Positions 23,819 through 34,594 of a DNA stretch of 64,000 bases are shown here, piece by piece. The translations under genes were made by a program, and so were the position numbers. The stretch spans positions 1 through 64,000 of the forward strand of contig QCLI01000005.1 of the NCBI GenBank assembly GCA_003214695.1, in the 5' to 3' direction. This DNA is from Prochlorococcus sp. AG-412-P08 (lineage in GTDB: Bacteria; Cyanobacteriota; Cyanobacteriia; PCC-6307; Cyanobiaceae). The notes beneath the pieces were generated by a model. The model saw nothing but the letters and a program-made list of their open reading frames with translations, was not told the DNA's origin and did no database searches. Each line of letters starts with the position of its first letter. Position 1 is the first letter of the stretch.

Positions 23819-25636
23819 CTAATAACCACGAGGGGTTACTACATATCCATCCTGGTAAAAACTTGTACTATTGCCTACAAGTATCAACGTAAGCATGTCA
23901 ACTTGATCGATAGGAAAGTCCCCGAGACAATGAACTTGAACTTTTTCTTCTTTTCTACCAAGTTGACGGGCAAAGACAACAGGAGTAGATGAATTTCTAG
24001 TTTCAAGGATTACGTCAAAAGCTTTTCTTAGTTGCCAATTTCGGTTATTGGATCTCGGGTTATAAAATGCAATCACAAAATCTGACATAGACGCAGCTTT
24101 AATTCGCTTTTCAATTTTTGACCAAGAGGTTAAACAATCGCTCAAACTAATTGCACAAAAATCATGCATCAATGGAGCACCGATTCTTGCTGCTGCCATT
24201 TGAAGAGAACTAATACCTGGATGAACTTTAAAATCTGGTCTATCTGACTTTGGTTTTCTCAACCAAAGTTCCAAAAGCAATCCCGCCATTCCATAAATTC
24301 CACTTTCTCCTGAAGAAATGAGTGATACTCGAACACCTTCTATGGCTAATTTCAAGGCATCACTGCATCTTTGACGCTCCTCAGTAAGAGAACTATCAAG
24401 ACGAACCTGATCAAATCTCCTGAATGGCTCCAATAAATCCAAATATCTCTTATACCCAACCCATACTGAACTTCTCGCAAGTGCAAAACGAGCATCATGA
24501 GTTAAGAAACTTGGTTCACCTGGTCCACTCCCAACCAAATGAATCTCACCCCTAGCTGGTGCAAAAGGTTCACTAGACTCAGCTATTGCTACGGTGACTG
24601 CTCCTCTTTCATTATTTTGCGCCTTATAAATATGTTTCTCATATTTAAGTTTGCCTTTGTCTCCTGAAGCTAAAATCGCCGCAGCCTCAGCAACTGATGA
24701 AGTTCCTACTTCAGCTTTGACTCTTGCAGAAGGATTGGGTACAGAAATTGCTAAGAGTTCTTTAGCATTGTAAAAGCGGCTAGATAAAGATTCATCGCTT
24801 AGAAAATCTCTGATAGCAACCTCATTCTCCTTGATATCAATAGTTGCTAAGCCTGCAACAGCTTCTTTAGCTAAACCGGCATGTTTTAAAGATTCTTTTA
24901 TAGCTCTTTTTAAAAGATTGGAGCTTGTATTTCTTTCACAGCCGATTCCCAACCACAAGGTCGCTGGATGCCAACAACACTTACCTACTACATTTGAGCA
25001 AATATGAAATAAAGGAGAGCTATTAGAAAGCGTCTCATTTTCTGGGAACTCACAAGTTTTAGCTGCACCTTTAGAACGATTCCATAATTCCGAACCAGTA
25101 GTTTGGTTTACCATTATTCGACTTCCCTTACTTAATCGAATCATTAGATCATTCCAGTGAGCTGTCTCACCAGTGCGCCTCCAACCCCATGCTTCTCCAA
25201 AACTATCAATTGAAAGTATCTTTTCAGTTCTAGAGAATCCTGTAAAAATAGCTTTTCCGCCTATATCTTGAGCTAATTGGACAGCAAATTCTTCAGCACC
25301 TCCTTTGTGTCCGCCTAAAACTGGAACGATATTTTCGGCTCTCCCATCAATTACTAAAACTGACGGATCCTTATCTTTTCCATTTAATAATGGAGCAATT
25401 ATTCGAATTACTGCTCCAATTGCACCAACAACCAAGAAAGTTGTTCCAGAGCTCCAAAACCTATGGAAGACCTCATAGGGGTTTTCGACCAAAACTTCTT
25501 CCACAGACAAGTCAAGCTCAGAAGCTGCACCTGGAGTTAAAACAATCAAATCTGCATGACCGCGTGACTTCAGCCTCTTCAATAGGTGGTATGAAGAAGG
25601 GGAAAATCCAAGAGCAATTCTGTCGGGAGGTTTCAA
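23819..25636 (-). CDS. cobJ: Cobalamin biosynthesis CbiG / precorrin-3B C17-methyltransferase (CobJ) fusion protein
   Basis: N-terminal CbiG-like region (VVGAIGAVIRIIAPLL, VPVLGGHKGGAEEFA); C-terminal tetrapyrrole methylase GEIHLVGSGPGEPSFLT, SSGESGIYGMA, FYNPRS. Confidence 0.92.
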   Translation of the reverse strand: MKPPDRIALGFSPSSYHLLKRLKSRGHADLIVLTPGAASELDLSVEEVLVENPYEVFHRFWSSGTTFLVVGAIGAVIRIIAPLLNGKDKDPSVLVIDGRAENIVPVLGGHKGGAEEFAVQLAQDIGGKAIFTGFSRTEKILSIDSFGEAWGWRRTGETAHWNDLMIRLSKGSRIMVNQTTGSELWNRSKGAAKTCEFPENETLSNSSPLFHICSNVVGKCCWHPATLWLGIGCERNTSSNLLKRAIKESLKHAGLAKEAVAGLATIDIKENEVAIRDFLSDESLSSRFYNAKELLAISVPNPSARVKAEVGTSSVAEAAAILASGDKGKLKYEKHIYKAQNNERGAVTVAIAESSEPFAPARGEIHLVGSGPGEPSFLTHDARFALARSSVWVGYKRYLDLLEPFRRFDQVRLDSSLTEERQRCSDALKLAIEGVRVSLISSGESGIYGMAGLLLELWLRKPKSDRPDFKVHPGISSLQMAAARIGAPLMHDFCAISLSDCLTSWSKIEKRIKAASMSDFVIAFYNPRSNNRNWQLRKAFDVILETRNSSTPVVFARQLGRKEEKVQVHCLGDFPIDQVDMLTLILVGNSTSFYQDGYVVTPRGY

Positions 25637-26011
25637 TGCGGGAAAAATCTGCCTGGTTTGTAAAGAATTTGAGTAGCTCTTGTTGATAAAAAAATTGTTT
25701 TTTATTCAAAACTTGATTCTAGTAATTCCATTTCTCCTGACAATCTTCTATGGGAAAACCCAGTAATAGGCTATGTTTGAATTAATTTCGAAGAATCCTC
25801 TGAAAGATTTTTATTCCAAAAAAAAGAAAAAACCTGGGTAGAACATTTGTTACTTGAATAGGTAGTAACTGGCTCACGGATCTATGATTTCTAAATTAGA
25901 TCCTTTAAATAGGGATCCTTTAATCAATATTGAATCTAGAGGCAACTCTATTTTCTTTATTAAAAACACGGTGGCCTGCCACCTAGACCTATTCCTCGGG
26001 GAAGAATCTCG

Positions 26012-28291
26012 ATGACCATAAGCCCACCAAAACGTGGGGATAAAGCAAAAGGGGAAGCACCCACCCCTTATGACCAGCCTGTCGATAGGGATCATCAACC
26101 TATTGATTATGAAAAACTCAACAAACCTGGGTTCTGGTCTTCCAAGCTTTCAAAAGGTCCCAAAACCACAACATGGATTTGGAATCTCCACGCTGATGCT
26201 CATGATTTTGACACTCATCTAGGTGACCTAGAAGAGACTAGTAGAAAGATTTTTTCTGCTCACTTTGGACACTTAGCAGTCGTCTTTATTTGGATGAGTG
26301 CTGCTTTCTTTCATGGAGCACGATTCTCTAATTACACCGGCTGGTTAGCCGACCCTGCAAACGTAAAGCCTGGGGCTCAGGTTGTTTGGCCAGTAGTAGG
26401 CCAGGAAATTCTTAATGCTGATTTAGGCGGCAACTATCAAGGGCTGCAAATCACATCTGGGGTTTTTCAGATGTGGAGAGCATGGGGAATTACCAGCGAG
26501 GTTCAGCTAATGGCTTTAGCCATTGGTGGTGTGATCATGGCCGCTTTAATGCTTCATGGCGGCATTTACCACTACCACAAAGCTGCTCCCAAGCTTGAGT
26601 GGTTTCAGAAAATTGAACCTATGCTTCAACACCATCAGATTGCTCTGATTGGTTTGGGCTCTATTGCATGGGCTGGTCACCTAATTCATATAGGTGCTCC
26701 TGTTGCAGCAATGCTTGATGCCATTGATGCAGGCAACCCTCTTATGGTTGATGGAGTAACTATTGCCTCAGCGGCAGATGTTACGAATCTTGCTCCTAGG
26801 CTTTGTGACCCTTCTGTAGCCAGCCAGATTTTCCCAAGTCTTGCAGGTAGAACAGTAGAAAATTTCTTCACCTTAAACTGGTGGGCTTTTAGCGATATTC
26901 TGACCAACAAAGGTGGGCTCAACCCTGTTACAGGAAGCCTTTGGATGACTGACATTTCCCACCATCACCTTGCATTTGGTGTTTTTGCCATCTTTGGTGG
27001 TCATATGTGGAGAAATAATGTTCATGGTGTTGGTCACAGCATGAAGGAGATAATGGATGTACATAAGGGAGACCCGATCCTCTTTCCTGCTCCAAAAGGG
27101 CATGAAGGGATATTTGAATTCCTAAGTAATAGTTGGCACGGTCAATTAGCTATTAACCTTGCGATGGTTGGTTCAGCAAGCATTGTGATCGCTCATCACA
27201 TGTATGCTCTACCTCCCTATCCATATTTATCCTCTGATTACCCAACTGTCCTTGGTCTATTCACCCACCATATGTGGATAGGCGGGCTAATGATATGTGG
27301 AGCAGCTGCTCATGCTGGTATTGCGATGATTCGTGATTACGATCCAGCAGTTCATGTTGATAACGTTCTTGATCGAATTCTTAAAGCCCGTGATGCAATT
27401 ATTAGCCACTTAAATTGGGTTTGTATGTGGCTTGGTTTCCATAGTTTTGGCCTTTACATTCATAACGATGTAATGCGTGGACTGGGAAGACCTCAAGATA
27501 TGTTTAGTGATACAGCAATTCAGCTGCAACCATTCTTAGCTCAATGGGTTCAGAACCTTTGGAAAGGTTCAATAGGAACTTCTCAGCTAGCTGGTACAAC
27601 CCAAGCATTACCTGGTGGAGTCAGTGAAGCTTTCTCTATGCCTCTAGGGACAGCAGATCTCATGATTCATCATGTTCATGCTTTCACTATTCATGTAACG
27701 CTACTTATCCTTCTTAAGGGTGTTCTTTACGCAAGAAGTTCACGTCTAATTCCTGATAAAGCTCAACTTGGCTTTAGGTTCCCTTGTGATGGACCTGGTC
27801 GTGGTGGTACTTGCCAAGTTTCTTCTTGGGACCATGTTTTCTTGGGTCTCTTCTGGATGTATAACTCCCTGTCTGTTGTCATTTTCTACTTCTCTTGGAA
27901 AATGCAAAGTGATGTATGGGGACTAACAGGTGGAAACTTTGCTCAAAGCTCTATCACCATCAATGGCTGGCTTCGTGACTTCCTATGGGCTCAATCATCC
28001 CAGGTTCTAACTGGTTATGGACAAGGGACTGCTGCTTATAGTTTGTTGTTCCTTGGAGCTCATTTCATTTGGGCCTTCAGCTTAATGTTCCTATTCACTG
28101 GACGTGGCTACTGGCAGGAACTATTTGAATCCATAATATGGGCACACAATAAGCTAAAAATCTCTCCTACTATTCAACCTAGGGCACTTTCAATCACCCA
28201 AGGCCGTGCAGTAGGTGTAACTCACTTCCTCCTAGGCGGCATTGTGACCACCTGGGCATTCTTCCACGCCCGCCTTATTGGGCTCGGCTAA
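26012..28291 (+). CDS. psaA: Photosystem I core protein PsaA
   Basis: 759 aa; [19 protein letters not shown] Fx cluster motif. Confidence 0.99.
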   Translation: MTISPPKRGDKAKGEAPTPYDQPVDRDHQPIDYEKLNKPGFWSSKLSKGPKTTTWIWNLHADAHDFDTHLGDLEETSRKIFSAHFGHLAVVFIWMSAAFFHGARFSNYTGWLADPANVKPGAQVVWPVVGQEILNADLGGNYQGLQITSGVFQMWRAWGITSEVQLMALAIGGVIMAALMLHGGIYHYHKAAPKLEWFQKIEPMLQHHQIALIGLGSIAWAGHLIHIGAPVAAMLDAIDAGNPLMVDGVTIASAADVTNLAPRLCDPSVASQIFPSLAGRTVENFFTLNWWAFSDILTNKGGLNPVTGSLWMTDISHHHLAFGVFAIFGGHMWRNNVHGVGHSMKEIMDVHKGDPILFPAPKGHEGIFEFLSNSWHGQLAINLAMVGSASIVIAHHMYALPPYPYLSSDYPTVLGLFTHHMWIGGLMICGAAAHAGIAMIRDYDPAVHVDNVLDRILKARDAIISHLNWVCMWLGFHSFGLYIHNDVMRGLGRPQDMFSDTAIQLQPFLAQWVQNLWKGSIGTSQLAGTTQALPGGVSEAFSMPLGTADLMIHHVHAFTIHVTLLILLKGVLYARSSRLIPDKAQLGFRFPCDGPGRGGTCQVSSWDHVFLGLFWMYNSLSVVIFYFSWKMQSDVWGLTGGNFAQSSITINGWLRDFLWAQSSQVLTGYGQGTAAYSLLFLGAHFIWAFSLMFLFTGRGYWQELFESIIWAHNKLKISPTIQPRALSITQGRAVGVTHFLLGGIVTTWAFFHARLIGLG

Positions 28292-28312
28292 CCTTTCCTG
28301 ACCTTATCCACA

Positions 28313-30556
28313 ATGGCAACGAAATTTCCTTCGTTTAACCAGGGTCTGGCACAGGACCCTACAACCCGCCGTATTTGGTACGGCATAGCCACGGCTCACG
28401 ATTTCGAGAGTCATGATGGCATGACCGAAGAAGCTCTTTATCAAAAGATCTTCGCAACACACTTTGGTCATCTTGCAATCATTGGTCTTTGGGTTGCTGG
28501 GAACCTGTTCCATATCGCCTGGCAAGGCAACTTCGAACAATTTGTAATTGACCCACTTCATGTTCGTCCAATTGCTCATGCAATCTGGGATCCTCACTTT
28601 GGCCAAGGCTTAACTGATGCCTTAACCCAAGCAGGAGCAAGTGGGCCTGTAAACATTGCATATTCTGGTCTTTACCACTGGTGGTACACGATTGGAATGC
28701 GTACCAATCAACAGCTATTCCAGGGTGCGATATTCATTAACATCCTTGTTTGCTGGCTTCTATTTGCCGGTTGGTTGCATCTTCAACCAAAATTCAGACC
28801 ATCTTTAGCTTGGTTCAAAAACGCAGAAGCTCAACTAAACCATCACTTAGCTGTTTTATTTGGCTTTAGCAGTATTGCTTGGAACGCTCACCTTGTTCAT
28901 GTAGCAATTCCTGAGTCTCGAGGTCAACATGTTGGTTGGGACAACTGGCTTACAGTTGCACCTCACCCTGCAGGATTGGCTCCATTCTTTTCATTGAATT
29001 GGGGCGCATACGCTCAAAACCCTGATTCTGTTGATCATGTTTTTGGTACAGCTCAGGGAGCAGGGACTGCAATGTATACCTTTATGGGCGGCCTGCACCC
29101 TGGTACTGAGTCCCTTTGGCTAACAGATATCGCCCATCATCACTTGGCTATTGGTGTGATGTTTGTTATTGCTGGCCATATGTATAGAAATACATTTGGC
29201 ATAGGACATACTCTTAAAGAAATCACTGAGTTCCATAACACAGATCATCCAAATGATCCCCATACCACTGCCAAAGATGGTCGTCATTTCGGTGTAAATC
29301 ACAATGGAATCTATGAGACAGTTAATAACTCACTGCACTTCCAACTTGGGCTAGCACTTGCTTGTTTAGGTGTTGCTTGTAGTTTGGTAGCTCATCATAT
29401 GGGTGCATTGCCTTCCTATGCCTACATAGCAAGGGATTACACAACTCAAGCAGCCCTTTATACACACCACCAATACATAGCAGTATTGCTAATGACTGGG
29501 GCCTTCTCACATGGAGCTATATTCTTCATTCGTGACTACGACCCAGAACTTAATAAAGGTAATGTTCTAGCAAATGTTTTAGAGACAAAAGAAGCTCTAA
29601 TTAGCCATTTGAGCTGGGTAACTATGCTTCTAGGATTCCATACACTAGGAATCTACGTTCACAATGATGTAGTAGTTGCATTTGGAACTCCTGAAAAGCA
29701 GATACTTGTAGAGCCAGTTTTTGCTCAAGCTCTTCAGGCATTTAGTGGAAAAATGATGTATGGCATAGATGCCCTACTGGCTAACGCAAATAGTTCAGCA
29801 AGCTTGGCAGCCAACAGCATGCCTGGTAACCACTATTGGATGGAAATGATCAATGCGCCAAACGCAACGACTAACTTCGTCCCAATTGGTCCAGCAGATT
29901 TCTTAGTACACCATGGAATCGCTCTAGGTCTACACACAACAGCTTTGATACTTATCAAAGGTGCTTTAGACGCAAGAGGTACCAAGCTGATACCTGATAA
30001 GAAAGATTTTGGATATTCTTTCCCCTGTGATGGACCTGGACGTGGAGGCACATGTGACTCTTCTCCTTGGGATGCTACTTACATGGCACTATTCTGGGCA
30101 GTTAATACAATTGCTTGGGTTCAGTTCTACTGGCATTGGAAACACCTGGCCATCTGGCAAGGCAACCTTGCTCAGTTCAATGAATCAGGAACATACCTAA
30201 TGGGTTGGTTCAGAGATTATCTATGGCTAAATAGCGCACAGCTAATCAATGGATACAATCCATTTGGAGTAAATGCATTGTCTGCTTGGGCTTGGATGTT
30301 CCTCTTTGGGCACTTAATTTGGGCAACAGGCTTCATGTTCCTTATTTCATGGAGAGGCTACTGGCAAGAACTTATTGAAACGCTTGTATGGGCGCATCAA
30401 AGAACGCCAATTGCTAATCTGATTGGATGGAGAGACAAGCCAGTTGCGCTTTCAATTGTTCAGGCACGACTAGTAGGTGTAACTCACTTTGTTGTTGGGA
30501 CAGCAGTCACATATGCAGCCTTTGTAATAGGTTCGACTGCTGGAAAATTCGGATAA
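28313..30556 (+). CDS. psaB: Photosystem I core protein PsaB
   Basis: 747 aa; [19 protein letters not shown] motif; adjacent to psaA. Confidence 0.99.
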   Translation: MATKFPSFNQGLAQDPTTRRIWYGIATAHDFESHDGMTEEALYQKIFATHFGHLAIIGLWVAGNLFHIAWQGNFEQFVIDPLHVRPIAHAIWDPHFGQGLTDALTQAGASGPVNIAYSGLYHWWYTIGMRTNQQLFQGAIFINILVCWLLFAGWLHLQPKFRPSLAWFKNAEAQLNHHLAVLFGFSSIAWNAHLVHVAIPESRGQHVGWDNWLTVAPHPAGLAPFFSLNWGAYAQNPDSVDHVFGTAQGAGTAMYTFMGGLHPGTESLWLTDIAHHHLAIGVMFVIAGHMYRNTFGIGHTLKEITEFHNTDHPNDPHTTAKDGRHFGVNHNGIYETVNNSLHFQLGLALACLGVACSLVAHHMGALPSYAYIARDYTTQAALYTHHQYIAVLLMTGAFSHGAIFFIRDYDPELNKGNVLANVLETKEALISHLSWVTMLLGFHTLGIYVHNDVVVAFGTPEKQILVEPVFAQALQAFSGKMMYGIDALLANANSSASLAANSMPGNHYWMEMINAPNATTNFVPIGPADFLVHHGIALGLHTTALILIKGALDARGTKLIPDKKDFGYSFPCDGPGRGGTCDSSPWDATYMALFWAVNTIAWVQFYWHWKHLAIWQGNLAQFNESGTYLMGWFRDYLWLNSAQLINGYNPFGVNALSAWAWMFLFGHLIWATGFMFLISWRGYWQELIETLVWAHQRTPIANLIGWRDKPVALSIVQARLVGVTHFVVGTAVTYAAFVIGSTAGKFG

Positions 30557-30594
30557 AGGCTGCTTAACTCTGCTAAAGAGTTGAAAAGGAAAGG

Positions 30595-30630
30595 AAAACC
30601 CCGTCAGTTATTAAACTGACGGGGTTTTTT
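30595..30630 (+). terminator. Rho-independent terminator of psaAB
   Basis: AAAACCCCGTCAGTTATTAAACTGACGGGGTTTTTT: perfect GC-rich stem followed by T run. Confidence 0.93.
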
Positions 30631-31528
30631 ATTTAAGACTCCATTGACTTAATTCTGATGAAAACGAGGGTAAAAGAAGAGTATCCCTAGCGAGATTTTT
30701 CCCTTGAGTAAAAACTATTAGAAGCATTCTGTGCCCTTTAGGAGTTTCAAAGTACGCTGCATCATGTCTGACTTCACTCATTAATCCTGCTTTGCTCCAC
30801 AAATTACTGCCAGTTGGCAATCCTTCTCCGAGAAAACCATCAACTTGATTATCAGGATTCTCCTTTCGCTTTAGTAAATCTAATGATCGATTAAGAATCT
30901 TTTTTAAATTCTGAGTTGCTTTTGGCATTAAAAAAGAACTATTGATTAACTCATGCATCAACTTTGCCGTGGCAATTGTAGTTAATGAATTTCGATTCTG
31001 ACCTCTATCACCATAAAAGTCGCTATCTCGACCAAAAGGACCATCGCCCCAAGTCTTTTGACAGCAATTAATTGATCGAAATTCCTGCCAATTGAAACTA
31101 GAAAGCCAAGCATTAACAAAATTTCTCTTTTTTTTCCAAACTTCCCATCTTTGACCTTTTAAAGATGGACCGCTGGTTGTCGCTGTTAAAAGATCAACAA
31201 TATAACTAGTTGCATCATTGCTCGAATTAGTAATCATTTCCGACATTGCTCTTCGAAGCTCGCTTGATTCAATTAACAAATCTCGATACAACCAATTTTC
31301 AATTGCACATGCATAGAATAATTTAACTACACTAGCTGGATATATTGGCTTCTCTTCCAACCAACCTGCACCTCTTGCTGAACCCAATGAATCGCCATCA
31401 TCAGCTGTATAACAAACCCATGTAATTGAAACCTTCTTATGAAGGTTTGGTCGGCATTCATTCTCAAACCGGTCAATTAATTGTCGCAAGAAAGATCCCA
31501 TCGAAGGATCGTAAATGTAAAAACTCAT
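30629..31528 (-). CDS. Class A beta-lactamase-like serine hydrolase
   Basis: SxxK-like YPASVVKLF, SDN-like TNSSNDATS, KTG-like SKAGL; about 299 aa. Confidence 0.75.
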   Translation of the reverse strand: MSFYIYDPSMGSFLRQLIDRFENECRPNLHKKVSITWVCYTADDGDSLGSARGAGWLEEKPIYPASVVKLFYACAIENWLYRDLLIESSELRRAMSEMITNSSNDATSYIVDLLTATTSGPSLKGQRWEVWKKKRNFVNAWLSSFNWQEFRSINCCQKTWGDGPFGRDSDFYGDRGQNRNSLTTIATAKLMHELINSSFLMPKATQNLKKILNRSLDLLKRKENPDNQVDGFLGEGLPTGSNLWSKAGLMSEVRHDAAYFETPKGHRMLLIVFTQGKNLARDTLLLPSFSSELSQWSLK

Positions 31529-31546
31529 TGCATACTTCTGTAATCA

Positions 31547-32302
31547 ATGTCTGTAGTCAAAATAGCTTGGGATGAAAAAGCTCTTACATCTGGAAGCTTA
31601 TGGTTACTAAACAACAATATTAATGGATACGACAATGTGCAGAATGATCTACTTGCTACAGAAGCTATTTCGGGAAGAAAGTTTGAAATACTCACTCAAC
31701 CTAAACCTGGATATTCTCCCTTGCCTAATGGAAAAATTAAAGTTCGTCTTCTTGAGGATGGATATATTTGCTATTTCAAATTGCAAGATCTTATAGGTCA
31801 TATTGAAAGAACTCAAAATTGGAACCCAATATTATTCACCAAAACTCAGATCATAGAAAAACTACCTCAAGTTCTTAGTTGGGTAAGAAAAGCTTCAAAA
31901 GTACCTAACTATTATCTATGGGGAGGAACAGAAGGTCCAAATTTTGATTGTTCTGGTCTAATTCAAGCTGCATTTTCTTCAGAAAAAATTTGGTTACCTC
32001 GAGATGCTTATCAGCAAGAGCAGTTTTGTACCAGAATTGAGTTTAATTCCAAAACATTAACGGAAATTTGCTTAGGCGACTTACTATTTTTTGGCGAAAA
32101 GGAAAGATGTACTCATGTTGGTCTTTACAACGGCGCAGGAGCCTATTGGCATAGTTCAGGCTCGGAGGATGGTAGGAATGGTATTGGAATTGATTACCTA
32201 AATTCTAAGAGTAATGAAATTTCATCTAATTATTTCTCTAAGCTAAGAGGTGCTGGTAGAGTTGAACATTGTTATAATGGTCAGTCTTTTTACAAGCAAT
32301 GA
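31547..32302 (+). CDS. NlpC/P60 family peptidoglycan hydrolase
   Basis: YLWGGTEGPNFDCSGLIQAAF, LGDLLFFGEKERCTHVGLYNG: Cys-His catalytic motifs. Confidence 0.9.
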   Translation: MSVVKIAWDEKALTSGSLWLLNNNINGYDNVQNDLLATEAISGRKFEILTQPKPGYSPLPNGKIKVRLLEDGYICYFKLQDLIGHIERTQNWNPILFTKTQIIEKLPQVLSWVRKASKVPNYYLWGGTEGPNFDCSGLIQAAFSSEKIWLPRDAYQQEQFCTRIEFNSKTLTEICLGDLLFFGEKERCTHVGLYNGAGAYWHSSGSEDGRNGIGIDYLNSKSNEISSNYFSKLRGAGRVEHCYNGQSFYKQ

Positions 32303-32710
32303 TAAGGCTATCTATCATTTAAAAATACAATAAATATAGCTTTTAGTCTTCTTTCTACAAAAAGATAGTAATTGGCGAAGTTAAAACTAGAGCAAAGAGA
32401 GCTGAATTTAATGTAATCAAATCTAGATTTTAAAATGGATTTAGCAAGCTATTTATTGTGTTCTTCTTAAATATATTTTTACCAAAAGATTATCAATCTT
32501 TAGACTTAGATGGGTTATTGTAATCTTAAATAATTTGAAAATCAGCTTTTGTCTGTTAACAATCAAAACTTTGGGCCAGACTATTTGGGAAAAACTTCTA
32601 ATAAATAATTGCTCTACCATTTGTTATTACCGTTGACAAAACTATTTTGTTTGGGCTTCAAAGATAATTGAGAGCCTCTCCATTACCGAAAAGACTAGAC
32701 CAAGGTGTAT

Positions 32711-33178
32711 TTAGAGTATTCGCGAAGCATTCAGAGGATAACGAATTGCTTTTGCTTTCTTCTTTGTCAGGACCTTAGGACATCCTCTAAATCGAGATAT
32801 TGCTTGAGCTGACTTAATAACCACGCGACTATCAACATCCCTTAGCCCTAATCTAAGGATTGGTAAAACAGACAAGTCACCCCATTTTTCTGCAGCATTA
32901 ATAGCAATTAATCTGTCTTCCGGCCCAGATGCAATCAAATTTTTCAATTTTTTCCGTAAAAGAAATTTCTCTTTCTCAGTTTTAGGAAATAAGAAATGAA
33001 CTGATTCAATTCCACTAGTCACCTTCTCCTTACCTCCTGGAACAATCACCAAGGAAGAAGGTTGGACTGTCAGATTCTCTGAAATTTTAGTATTGAGAAG
33101 GGTTTTCGGTTTTCTACCAAGCCCCAAAAGAGTTAATGCTAGGAAAAATGCTGCTCCTGCTGCGACAAGCTGATTCAT
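32711..33178 (-). CDS. HEAT-repeat-like protein with N-terminal membrane anchor
   Basis: Hydrophobic N-terminus; DRLIAINAAEKWGDLSVLPILRLGLRDVDSRVVIKSAQAISRFRG. Confidence 0.6.
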   Translation of the reverse strand: MNQLVAAGAAFFLALTLLGLGRKPKTLLNTKISENLTVQPSSLVIVPGGKEKVTSGIESVHFLFPKTEKEKFLLRKKLKNLIASGPEDRLIAINAAEKWGDLSVLPILRLGLRDVDSRVVIKSAQAISRFRGCPKVLTKKKAKAIRYPLNASRIL

Positions 33179-33303
33179 AAAAGGAGAGTAATGGATGTGT
33201 CATTGGTCGGTATTGGATTGAACTTTTATGTCACCAATGAGCTCTTTTCGTACTATTACACCTTAACTCTATAAAATATTTATGGATCCTTTTGGTACAT
33301 CCA

Positions 33304-33420
33304 ATGTCTAGTGATTTTGCCGCGACCTGGCTTCCGGCTGTCTTTGTCCCTTTGATTGGACTTGTAACACCAGCAGTTTTCATAGTTCTTGTTGGTCGCT
33401 ACATCACAGCAACCGACTGA
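33304..33420 (+). CDS. psaI: Photosystem I subunit VIII (PsaI)
   Basis: 38 aa ORF not in the supplied track: MSSDFAATWLPAVFVPLIGLVTPAVFIVLVGRYITATD; single TM helix; immediately upstream of psaL. Confidence 0.92.
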   Translation: MSSDFAATWLPAVFVPLIGLVTPAVFIVLVGRYITATD

Positions 33421-33467
33421 AACACATTGTTTGTTTCTCCTAAGTCAACAAAGTTTTTTATACGCCC

Positions 33468-34067
33468 ATGACTGAATTCCAAGACCCTTTTCTAAAGTCA
33501 TCTGAACCTGTCAAATTAAACCAAAAGTATATTGACAGTTCAGTTCGCCCTGGCGACATAGGGATTGTCGATCAGTGGGCTGTGAACCCAGTTTCGGACC
33601 CCTGCGTTGGAGACTTAGAAACACCAGTTAATTCTGGTTATTTTACAAAAGCATTTATTAATAACCTCCCATTTTATAGAGCTGGGCTTTCACCAAATTT
33701 TCGTGGGCTAGAAGTAGGAGCTGCTTTTGGCTATCTGCTTTATGGACCATATGCAATGACAGGTCCTTTAAGAACTACTGAATTTGCTCTTACAGCTGGT
33801 TTATTAGGGACAATTGGAGCGGTTCATATACTTACAGCCCTTCTAGTTTTATATAATGCCCCTGGAAAGGCTCCTAATGTTCAACCTGCCGATACAATAG
33901 TTGCTAACCCTCCAGCTGATTTGTTTACCCGAGAAGGGTGGGCAGACTTTACAAGTGGCTTCTGGTTAGGAGGTTGTGGCGGTGCTGTTTTTGCATGGTT
34001 ATTATGTGGAACCCTTCATCTAGATACAATTATGCCGATTGTTAAAAATGTTTGGGCAGCAGGCTAA
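33468..34067 (+). CDS. psaL: Photosystem I subunit XI (PsaL)
   Basis: [48 protein letters not shown]. Confidence 0.97.
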   Translation: MTEFQDPFLKSSEPVKLNQKYIDSSVRPGDIGIVDQWAVNPVSDPCVGDLETPVNSGYFTKAFINNLPFYRAGLSPNFRGLEVGAAFGYLLYGPYAMTGPLRTTEFALTAGLLGTIGAVHILTALLVLYNAPGKAPNVQPADTIVANPPADLFTREGWADFTSGFWLGGCGGAVFAWLLCGTLHLDTIMPIVKNVWAAG

Positions 34068-34087
34068 TTCAATCCTGAAGAAGATCT

Positions 34088-34140
34088 AATAATAAAACCC
34101 TAGTAGATGGACTCGCTCCTCCTACTAGGGTTTTATTATT
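34088..34140 (+). terminator. Strong terminator downstream of psaI-psaL
   Basis: AATAATAAAACCCTAGTAG / CTACTAGGGTTTTATTATT: 19-bp perfect stem, symmetric A/T tracts. Confidence 0.9.
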
Positions 34141-34285
34141 AGAAATGCCTCATCAACCTCTTATTCAATACACAAAGATATTTAATAGATCAAGGCAAGA
34201 TTTAATCCATTAGCTAAATCAAATATTCCTAATTTCTTTTTTGTTTTGTTGGCTTAATCCTCTAAAAAATTCAAATAATTAATCA

Positions 34286-34317
34286 ATAAAAAAGCCCGCT
34301 CAAGGCGGACTTTTTTA
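34286..34317 (-). terminator. Rho-independent terminator of the Yfr2-like RNA
   Basis: Minus strand AAGTCCGCCTTGAGCGGGCTTTTTT (stem with one G-U wobble, T run). Confidence 0.8.
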
Positions 34318-34378
34318 TGAGATCTTGAGCAAGTGTTTCCTAGTTTCCACTGCTCGGAGAATCTCTGCTCCTCACACA
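34286..34378 (-). ncRNA. Yfr2 / Cyano-1-like small RNA
   Basis: Minus strand: GTGTGAGGAGCAGAGATTCTCCGAGCAGTGGAAACTAGGAAACACTTGCTC... hairpin with two GGAAAC repeats, followed by terminator AAAAAAGTCCGCCTTGAGCGGGCTTTTTT; AATAAT -10-like box upstream. Confidence 0.65.
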
Positions 34379-34594
34379 AAAATTATTGCATATGATTTTA
34401 AAATTGCTCAACGCATTGGATAGCAAGGAAAACTGTCACATGTGACAGTTTAATTGTCCATAAATAATCAGAGTCTAAATGTAAAAAACATATCGAAGCG
34501 AAGGGAGCAGTAAAAAGTAAGAGGATCCTTTTGTAATCCCTAAAAACATAACCTGGTGATCTAAAAGTTCTGGAAGACATTCAAAGGAGATGTA

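Noticed and set aside
26686-29510. Multiple antisense ORFs inside psaA and psaB
   Set aside because: Mirror frames of highly conserved PSI core genes; compositions are not protein-like.
32303-32710. 408-bp AT-rich gap downstream of the NlpC/P60 gene as a possible ncRNA or pseudogene
   Set aside because: No convincing hairpin-terminator, promoter or coding remnant identified by eye.
34398-34580. 60-aa minus-strand ORF in the psaL-PAP2 spacer
   Set aside because: No recognisable protein features; overlaps the palindrome and lies next to the sRNA promoter; best explained as chance ORF.
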